Position numbers and translations under genes: made by a program. A stretch of DNA of 10,630 nucleotides. It comes from Spirochaetaceae bacterium. GTDB lineage: Bacteria; Spirochaetota; Spirochaetia; Treponematales; Treponemataceae. How positions within the stretch are numbered: position 1 is the first letter of the stretch; the number at the start of each line of letters is the position of its first letter. The stretch spans positions 1 through 10,630 of the forward strand of contig JAISVD010000032.1 of assembly GCA_031271875.1 (NCBI GenBank). Reading direction: 5' to 3'. Positions 6,618-10,630 of this stretch are shown piece by piece. The notes below the pieces were generated by a model. It searched no databases and was not told the origin of the DNA. It saw only the letters and a list, made by a program, of their open reading frames with translations.

Positions 6618-8638
6618 CTCTGCCTCCTGAAACGTTTTGCCGCAATTTTCTGTATCTCCGCAACAAGAGCCGTATTCTGCAGCAGCTCCTCAACAGACAC
6701 CGGTATACGGTAGGTCCAGTTAAACGCGGTGACGCTTCCCGGAACATTTACCCGTTCAGCCTCTGCGCTCTTCATAAAATACTCAGGCACCAGATCGAGG
6801 AAATCCTGAAGAGGATGTATGCAGAATATGCTTTCGGTTTCCGCGATCTTCCTGAGCAGATATCTCGCTGTTTCAGCGGTATATCCCTTTTTAAGCCGTT
6901 CCGCAGCAGCGGAATCGGGCGATCCATCTTTGGTGAGGGGGGGAAAGGCTTCAAGAAAATCCGCAGCAACAGCCCCCTCCTCCTCCAGCCACCACCCCCG
7001 CAGGGTTGAGGAATCATGGACCGAAGAGGTGGTCACGCTCAGCGGATCGTATTCACTGAAGGGAATATAGGGATTCCCCGGTTTTTCCCAGTCCCGGTTC
7101 CATCTGACCACTCTGAGGCCGAGTATTTCAAGCCGGGCCAGGATGGTCTCCATACCTTCAAACTTTGGTCCCAGGTCTTCGGCACAGGGGATCATATCCA
7201 CACTGCCAGTCAGCGTTCCCAGAAGCTCTTCGGCCTGTTCCTGCCAGAGCGCTTCGGACTCCTCTTTTTTCCGTTCAAAAAGCCGGATCAGCGTTTCCTT
7301 TTCCCATTCGGACAGGGAATTCCAGGCGGTTGTATCATACCGGTTCCACGTCGGGGTATACCGTCCGGGGGCTGTTTCCAGCAGAACTCTGTCCTTCCAG
7401 CAGCAAGCGAGTACCCGCTGTATCGGCGGGGGCAGATCCGCAGCGTAGATATCCCTGTCTCCCCGGATTCCGGGCTTGAAAAGCCAGAATTCCTCATTGT
7501 TCACCCGATCCATGATCTTCGCAAGCTGTCCGTGGGTGCCAAGATAATCATTGTTGTATACCGCTTCCACGGTACGGGTGGGCACATGCGGCTGGGAGAA
7601 CCAGCGAACCCGGCGGCTGTCAAAACCGGCCTCCAGCAGCTCATCCTCCGTAATCGGACTTACCGGCACCGTATATCCCAAAACCGCCGAGGTTTCCCGT
7701 TCAGGAACGGCCCATATACGGAAAAACCCCAGAACGTGGTCGATACGATAGGCGGAATAGTAACGGGCGGCGTGGGCAAGCCGCTCCTTCCACCAGGAAT
7801 AACCGGTTTTTTTCAGATTGTTCCAATTGTAAAGAGGCAGTCCCCAGTTCTGTCCCCTGGGATTCGGACCATCAGGAGGGGAGCCCGCCCGCAGCTCATC
7901 CATGAAAAATTCAGGCTGCGACCAGGCATCACAGGAGTCCTCATTCATCAGGATCGGAATGTCCCCTTTCAGAATAATACCGAGTTTTCTGACATATTCC
8001 GCAGCCCGCAGGAACTGCTGGTCAAGCCTCATCTGGAGCCAGGCGAAAAAGAGATGTTCCCTCCGTTTTTGAGGATCCTTCCAGGCAGCCTCGATCTCCG
8101 TCCGGAGAGGGGTACGCATGGAGGGCCACTCCTTCCAGGACGCTTCGTTATTCAGCCTTTTTTGTTCCATATAAACAGCGTATGTCAGTACCCAGCCGTT
8201 TTTTTCTATCCACCCGTGAAGCTCCTCACCGGCCAGTATGGCCTCGCTGTGCGCCTCATACATGCGCCGCAGAAGCGCGAGCTTCTCCCGCCGGAGCTCC
8301 CGGTAGGGAAACCGCTCAAGAGAATTATATCGCTGTTTGAGGGAATCGATATCATCCTGAAACCCGGCAGCCTCGGGAAAATCCTGGAGCCGCGCATATA
8401 TCGGATGAAGGGCAAACGCCGAAAGGGCGCTGTAAGGGGAACTTTCAGTTCCGGTATCATTGACCGGCAGCAACTGGATAATATTCATCTCCGTTTGTTT
8501 ACAGAAATCCGCAAATTCGATAAGATCGGGATATTCTCCTATCCCGCAATCCTCCCGTGAACGGAGCGCGCCTAAAGGAAAAGCGGCCCCGGTGGAAACC
8601 GGAATTGTTTTACGGCGGGATAAACGCATATGACTCAT
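6614..8638 (-). CDS. malQ: 4-alpha-glucanotransferase (amylomaltase), GH77, DPE2-like
   Basis: This enzyme transfers alpha-1,4-glucan segments between malto-oligosaccharides and releases glucose. GH77 signatures are in order: FPLGALRSREDCGIGEYPDL (20-39), QLLPVNDT (55-62), SSPYSALSAFALHPIY (66-81), KGDIPI (224-229), YRIDHVLGFFR with nucleophile Asp300, CAEDLG with acid/base Glu487, and SVHDSSTLRGWW with Asp542; the NVPGSVTAFNWTYR ending (631-644) is also typical. The LPVNDT and SSPYSALS segments resemble the DPE2 branch, but no N-terminal CBM20 modules precede the catalytic domain. Length is 674 residues. I chose ATG 8638, which follows GGGGAGG with a spacing of about 11; a TTG at 8674 would add 12 residues but sits directly against its G-rich stretch, and ATG 8629 is too far downstream. 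It is the first gene of a two-gene operon with the GH13 gene, coupled by a 4-base overlap. Confidence 0.9.
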   Translation of the reverse strand: MSHMRLSRRKTIPVSTGAAFPLGALRSREDCGIGEYPDLIEFADFCKQTEMNIIQLLPVNDTGTESSPYSALSAFALHPIYARLQDFPEAAGFQDDIDSLKQRYNSLERFPYRELRREKLALLRRMYEAHSEAILAGEELHGWIEKNGWVLTYAVYMEQKRLNNEASWKEWPSMRTPLRTEIEAAWKDPQKRREHLFFAWLQMRLDQQFLRAAEYVRKLGIILKGDIPILMNEDSCDAWSQPEFFMDELRAGSPPDGPNPRGQNWGLPLYNWNNLKKTGYSWWKERLAHAARYYSAYRIDHVLGFFRIWAVPERETSAVLGYTVPVSPITEDELLEAGFDSRRVRWFSQPHVPTRTVEAVYNNDYLGTHGQLAKIMDRVNNEEFWLFKPGIRGDRDIYAADLPPPIQRVLACCWKDRVLLETAPGRYTPTWNRYDTTAWNSLSEWEKETLIRLFERKKEESEALWQEQAEELLGTLTGSVDMIPCAEDLGPKFEGMETILARLEILGLRVVRWNRDWEKPGNPYIPFSEYDPLSVTTSSVHDSSTLRGWWLEEEGAVAADFLEAFPPLTKDGSPDSAAAERLKKGYTAETARYLLRKIAETESIFCIHPLQDFLDLVPEYFMKSAEAERVNVPGSVTAFNWTYRIPVSVEELLQNTALVAEIQKIAAKRFRRQR

Positions 8639-8710
8639 CTGTATCTGATCCTCCCCTTTCAGGAACAGGCGCAACCCCTCACAAACAGCCCGTTTATGAA
8701 TAAAGCAAAC

Positions 8711-8736
8711 CTGTGTTTCTCATTAGTATAACACAG
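8711..8736 (-). promoter_or_regulatory. candidate malQ promoter/operator region
   Basis: TATACT on the minus strand (8730-8725) is a good -10, about 87 bases upstream of the chosen malQ start; no clear -35 is seen. A perfect 7-base inverted repeat, CTGTGTT (8711-8717) and AACACAG (8730-8736), brackets this -10 with arm centres 19 bp apart, as expected for a dimeric regulator of the malQ-GH13 operon. It is supported by position and symmetry only. Confidence 0.35.
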
Positions 8737-8793
8737 AACAGGCAGGAACAGAAGTATTTTTACAATGAACATTGCCCTGTGCAGAGCGGAGCA

Positions 8794-9771
8794 TTAAACC
8801 CTCTCCATGGATAAACCGGTTTTCCAGTGCCAGACAGGGCGGGCCAGAGCCGAAGGGAAGGGGCAGGTATTGTTGAAATCAGGCAGCCAGGAGGAATCCT
8901 CCGCCAGCTCCTGATAAAACCCATCCTCTATTCCGAACTCCTCAAGGAGCCGCTGCATCCTGTCAAACTCGGCGTCATTGATATACCGGTATTCTATGCC
9001 CGAATTCTCAGGCGGCGTTCCTACAGGGGTAAACTGGGTCATCAGGGAGAGCAGGGCCCGCCCTTTCAAATTCCGGCTGAACCACTCCAGCACATCCCGG
9101 GTATCCTCAATGCGTCCCGGCAGCGCCAGGTGGCGCATGATAACGCCGCTCTTCAGCAATCCGTTTTCAATAACCAGGGGACAGAGCTCCGCCATTCTGA
9201 GGATCCCGGCGGCGGCGGCTTCCGGGTAGTCCGGCGCGTTAAATGCCTTCCGGGAGACCGAAGGGTTGAGCGTTTTAAGGTCCGGCAGCCAACCGTCAAC
9301 AAGGCCCACCAGCAGATCAAGGGCCTCCACGGTTTCATAAGCCGAAGAGTTCCACAATACCGGAATCGAAAGCCCCATCCCCTTTGCCCTCTCCAGCGCC
9401 CCGGCGATGGCGGGCGCCGCGTGGCTGCCTGTAACGATATTGATATTTTCCGCTCCCAGCTCCTGGAGCCGGAGGGAGATCGCAGAAAATTCGTCCGCCG
9501 AAACAGGGCGCCCCATCCCCGCCTGAGATATCTGTACGTTCTGGCAAAACACACACTGCAATGTACAGCCGGTTACGAAGATAGTCCCGGAACCGCCCTC
9601 ACCGGTGACCGGAGGCTCTTCGCCAAAGTGCAGTACCGCAGAGGCGATCCTGAGTTCATCGGTCTCTCCGCAGAATCCGGTTTCCTGAGAGAGCCGGTCC
9701 CTCCGGCAGCCACGGGGACACAATGTACACGATCTATACCTGTTTTGGTGTTCCGTATAGTGTTTATCCAT
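8794..9771 (-). CDS. PflX-like radical SAM protein (COG1313 type)
   Basis: The protein is 325 residues. An N-terminal Cys cluster CTLCPRGC (Cys15, 18, 22) plus Cys34 could bind an additional Fe-S centre or metal. The radical SAM motif CX3CX2C is CTLQCVFCQN (Cys69, 73, 76), preceded by EEPPVTGEGGSGTIFVTG, typical of the family annotated as pyruvate-formate-lyase-activating-like PflX. The C-terminal WLPDFNNTCPFP and RPVWHW segments are also typical. Its substrate is not known, and no pyruvate formate-lyase or MEMO/AMMECR1 partner is in the window. I chose ATG 9771 because both copies of the flanking direct repeat keep this ATG and family similarity starts near here; the reading frame continues to 9879 but that extension looks non-coding. 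The start has no recognisable Shine-Dalgarno. Its first 27 codons are duplicated beyond the neighbouring toxin-antitoxin module. Confidence 0.85.
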   Translation of the reverse strand: MDKHYTEHQNRYRSCTLCPRGCRRDRLSQETGFCGETDELRIASAVLHFGEEPPVTGEGGSGTIFVTGCTLQCVFCQNVQISQAGMGRPVSADEFSAISLRLQELGAENINIVTGSHAAPAIAGALERAKGMGLSIPVLWNSSAYETVEALDLLVGLVDGWLPDLKTLNPSVSRKAFNAPDYPEAAAAGILRMAELCPLVIENGLLKSGVIMRHLALPGRIEDTRDVLEWFSRNLKGRALLSLMTQFTPVGTPPENSGIEYRYINDAEFDRMQRLLEEFGIEDGFYQELAEDSSWLPDFNNTCPFPSALARPVWHWKTGLSMERV

Positions 9772-9790
9772 AATTAGGTATATGTTGTAC
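9692..9790. repeat. direct repeat, inner copy (5' end of the radical SAM gene)
   Basis: Positions 9692-9770 match 10533-10611 at 75 of 79 bases without gaps. After a divergent stretch of about nine bases with a one-base length difference, both copies share ATATGTTGTAC (ending 9790 and 10630). This copy holds codons 1-27 of the intact radical SAM gene plus about 19 bases of leader. The two copies are 841 bp apart and bracket the toxin-antitoxin module in the same orientation. Confidence 0.92.
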
Positions 9791-9904
9791 ACGAAATAAG
9801 TAAAATAAGAAAGGCCGGGCGGGTTGCTTACACGGGAATCAATTTTCAAAAGAAGGTGTTGAAAAAACACAGAATGCAAACAAAGTACCCATTAAGGAAA
9901 CCGT
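9772..9904. other. spacer between the toxin gene and the radical SAM gene
   Basis: This 133-base spacer is mostly A+T-rich with a short G+C-rich patch (about 9822-9833). I see no convincing promoter or Shine-Dalgarno for the radical SAM gene: the only TATACC-like hexamer (9777-9782) lies too close to the ATG. A weak 5-bp hairpin, GTGTT/AACAC (9856-9870), lies downstream of the toxin gene but lacks a proper terminator tail, so read-through from the toxin-antitoxin operon is possible. A 10-base direct repeat, TTAAGGAAAC, occurs at 9892 and 9905. Confidence 0.4.
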
Positions 9905-10215
9905 TTAAGGAAACAGAAGGGTGATATAGTCTCTTTTGCCGTGAATAATGCTGTCTATGAAAATGCGGCTGTTTTCATGCGATAGAAGATGAGATACCCT
10001 ACCGCTCTTGTATAACGGTAGTTAGTTTCAAAATTGACTTTTGGCGATACCAATGTTCCGGTATCAGGAAAACTCAACAGGTTTTCTATTCTGTCCAAAA
10101 TCTTTTCGATAACATCGAGCGCGGTCTGAGGATTTTCCTGTTCGTTGGTAATATAATCCTGAATGCTTTTCAAATCTCGTCTTGCCTCTGCGGATATAAC
10201 AACTTCAGGCATCAT
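9905..10215 (-). pseudogene. RelE/ParE-family toxin gene with a one-base frameshift
   Basis: As it stands the gene gives 86 residues and stops at a TAG at 9957-9955, losing the usual C-terminus. The sequence up to Lys81 (about LLSFPDTGTLV, RYTRAVGYLIFYRMK) fits RelE/ParE toxins of type II modules. Reading the A4 run (minus strand, 9975-9972) as A5 continues with NSR, then IFIDSIIHGKRDYITLLFP and a TAA at 9907-9905. This gives 103 residues with the HGKRDY segment that carries a conserved Arg and closes the fold. The gene is thus very probably broken by a single-base deletion, or the base was lost in sequencing. The truncated product lacks the last strand and is probably non-toxic. Start codons ATG 10215 or 10212 overlap the antitoxin stop, as usual in such operons. 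RelE-type (mRNA cleavage) and ParE-type (gyrase) activity cannot be told apart here. Confidence 0.85.
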
Positions 10216-10459
10216 TTATACCGAATTCATTTTTGACTTCTTCAAGAGTATGCCAGCCTTCTCTTTCCCCGGAGATCCTGCCTTTTTCCAATTCAGTCAT
10301 CAATTTTATGACCGCTTCTTTTTTCTCATACTCTTCCATATCCAGAATGACATAACGGCCGCGTCCATTTTTGGTAAGAAAAACAGGAGAACCAGAGCTG
10401 ATGTTTTTGAGAACTTCCGCATAGTTTCGCAAATCTGATACAGGCTTTATATGTGGCAT
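10205..10459 (-). CDS. Phd/YefM-family antitoxin
   Basis: The product is 84 residues. The N-terminal MPHIKPVSDLRNYAEVL and the FLTKNGRGRYVILDMEEYE segment (about 29-47) are characteristic of Phd/YefM antitoxins, whose N-terminal half dimerises and binds the operon operator and whose C-terminal tail (about 50-84, acidic and helical) wraps the toxin. ATG 10459 is chosen because GGAGG precedes it at 7 bases and family similarity starts with MPxI; an upstream ATG at 10513 would add 18 unrelated residues and lies inside the promoter. The gene is first in the operon and its end overlaps the toxin start by 11 bases (8 if the second ATG is used), giving translational coupling. The antitoxin reads intact although the toxin is frameshifted. 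Base composition is more A+T-rich than in the glucan genes, consistent with acquisition. Confidence 0.88.
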   Translation of the reverse strand: MPHIKPVSDLRNYAEVLKNISSGSPVFLTKNGRGRYVILDMEEYEKKEAVIKLMTELEKGRISGEREGWHTLEEVKNEFGINDA

Positions 10460-10461
10460 AA

Positions 10462-10475
10462 GCAACCTCCGTTGC
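10462..10475 (-). promoter_or_regulatory. hairpin displaying the antitoxin Shine-Dalgarno
   Basis: On the transcript, GCAAC and GUUGC form a perfect 5-bp stem around a GGAG tetraloop, so the Shine-Dalgarno GGAGG sits in the loop and closing base pair. The hairpin ends three bases before the ATG at 10459. It could tune initiation on the antitoxin; this is an inference from sequence complementarity. Confidence 0.35.
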
Positions 10476-10479
10476 GATA

Positions 10480-10507
10480 AGTATAGATTTATTTGACTAA
10501 AATTCAA
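10480..10507 (-). promoter_or_regulatory. sigma-70-type promoter of the toxin-antitoxin operon
   Basis: On the minus strand TTGAAT (10507-10502) and TATACT (10485-10480) are 16 bases apart, and the -10 lies 20 bases before the antitoxin ATG. It is the best promoter in this region and lies inside the module, so it moved with it. Phd-type antitoxins usually repress their own promoter; no clean operator palindrome is visible here. Confidence 0.6.
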
Positions 10508-10531
10508 CGTCATTTATAGCCTAATAATGTA

Positions 10532-10612
10532 CAGTCGGTCGCTCCGGCAGCCACGGGGACACAATGTACACGATCTATACCTGTTTTAGGGTTCCGTATA
10601 GTGTTTATCCAT
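10532..10612 (-). pseudogene. 5' remnant of the radical SAM gene (27 codons, stop at codon 9)
   Basis: From ATG (10612-10610) the remnant reads MDKHYTEP followed by TAA, where the intact gene has MDKHYTEHQ. After the stop the same frame continues NRYRSCTLCPRGCRSDRL, matching residues 10-27 of the live protein except Arg24 to Ser. Similarity ends at the Leu27 codon and the sequence then enters the toxin-antitoxin module. Of the four differences in the aligned block, one is synonymous, two are missense and one is nonsense, so this copy has probably escaped selection. What lies to the right is outside the window. Confidence 0.85.
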
Positions 10613-10630
10613 GTCAGTCATATGTTGTAC
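10533..10630. repeat. direct repeat, outer copy
   Basis: This is the partner of 9692-9790, in the same orientation and 841 bp away. The match continues to the last base of the window, so its true right end is unknown. Together the copies frame the toxin-antitoxin module and could allow its loss by homologous recombination, which would leave one intact radical SAM start or the stop-bearing one depending on the crossover. Confidence 0.9.

Noticed and set aside
6937..6943. G7 tract within malQ as a phase-variation site
   Set aside because: It is shorter than typical switching tracts and lies near the end of a housekeeping-type gene; there is no sign of a frame change.
7016..8560. A 514-residue plus-strand reading frame opposite malQ
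   Set aside because: It is antisense to an unambiguous GH77 gene and shows no domain, start context or independent promoter.
8763..8776. CAATG/CATTG palindrome as terminator of the radical SAM gene
   Set aside because: The stem is five pairs with a two-base loop and has no U-tract on the minus strand.
8827..9777. A 316-residue plus-strand reading frame opposite the radical SAM gene
   Set aside because: It mirrors the codons of the radical SAM gene; its composition is basic and without motifs.
9772..9879. N-terminal extension of the radical SAM protein by 36 residues
   Set aside because: The extension has no family similarity and no Shine-Dalgarno, and the duplicated copy shows the gene's conserved part starting at the later ATG.
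10532..10630. Integron attC site explaining the repeats around the toxin-antitoxin module
   Set aside because: The block has paired arms and GTACAAC resembles an attC core, but no matching GTTRRRY core is found on the other side and most of the block is radical SAM coding sequence. A covariance-model scan would settle it.

Overview
The window reads as bacterial chromosome from an anaerobe or facultative anaerobe, most likely a free-living spirochaete. This placement is an inference: it rests on the pairing of a DPE2-like 4-alpha-glucanotransferase with a very large cytoplasmic GH13 protein, the PP2C-type output protein with degenerate two-component domains, and the moderate base composition. 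No rRNA or tRNA is visible to confirm it, and I could not search a database.

Layout. At the left, a plus-strand gene (52-1692) encodes a PP2C/SpoIIE-type phosphatase with degenerate histidine-kinase and receiver domains. It has a good sigma-70 promoter overlapped by a perfect inverted repeat. It converges on a minus-strand gene (1797-2666) for an AraC-type DNA-binding domain fused to a GNAT acetyltransferase domain. Next is a glucan operon on the minus strand: malQ (6614-8638), coupled by an ATGA overlap to a 1262-residue GH13 protein (2829-6617), and ended by a long hairpin with a U-tract (2739-2797). Upstream of malQ, also on the minus strand, is a PflX-like radical SAM gene (8794-9771).

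The right end (about 9772-10630) is A+T-richer and looks recently rearranged. A Phd/YefM antitoxin gene (10205-10459) overlaps a RelE/ParE toxin gene (9905-10215). The toxin has lost one base in a short A-run; restoring it gives a full 103-residue toxin ending in the family's conserved HGKRDY segment. The module lies between two direct copies of a roughly 98-bp sequence (75 of 79 positions identical in the core). This sequence is the start of the radical SAM gene: the inner copy is the live 5' end, and the outer copy is a remnant with a stop at codon 9. The toxin-antitoxin cassette therefore appears to have entered at the radical SAM gene while duplicating or replacing its 5' end.

How the genes fit together: MalQ and the GH13 protein would process cytoplasmic malto-oligosaccharides or storage glucan. 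The phosphatase and the AraC-GNAT protein look like independent regulatory genes. The radical SAM gene has no convincing promoter or Shine-Dalgarno of its own, so it may now depend on the toxin-antitoxin promoter. No CRISPR array, insertion sequence, transposase, integrase, tRNA or rRNA was seen, and no gene-free stretch exceeds 300 bases.
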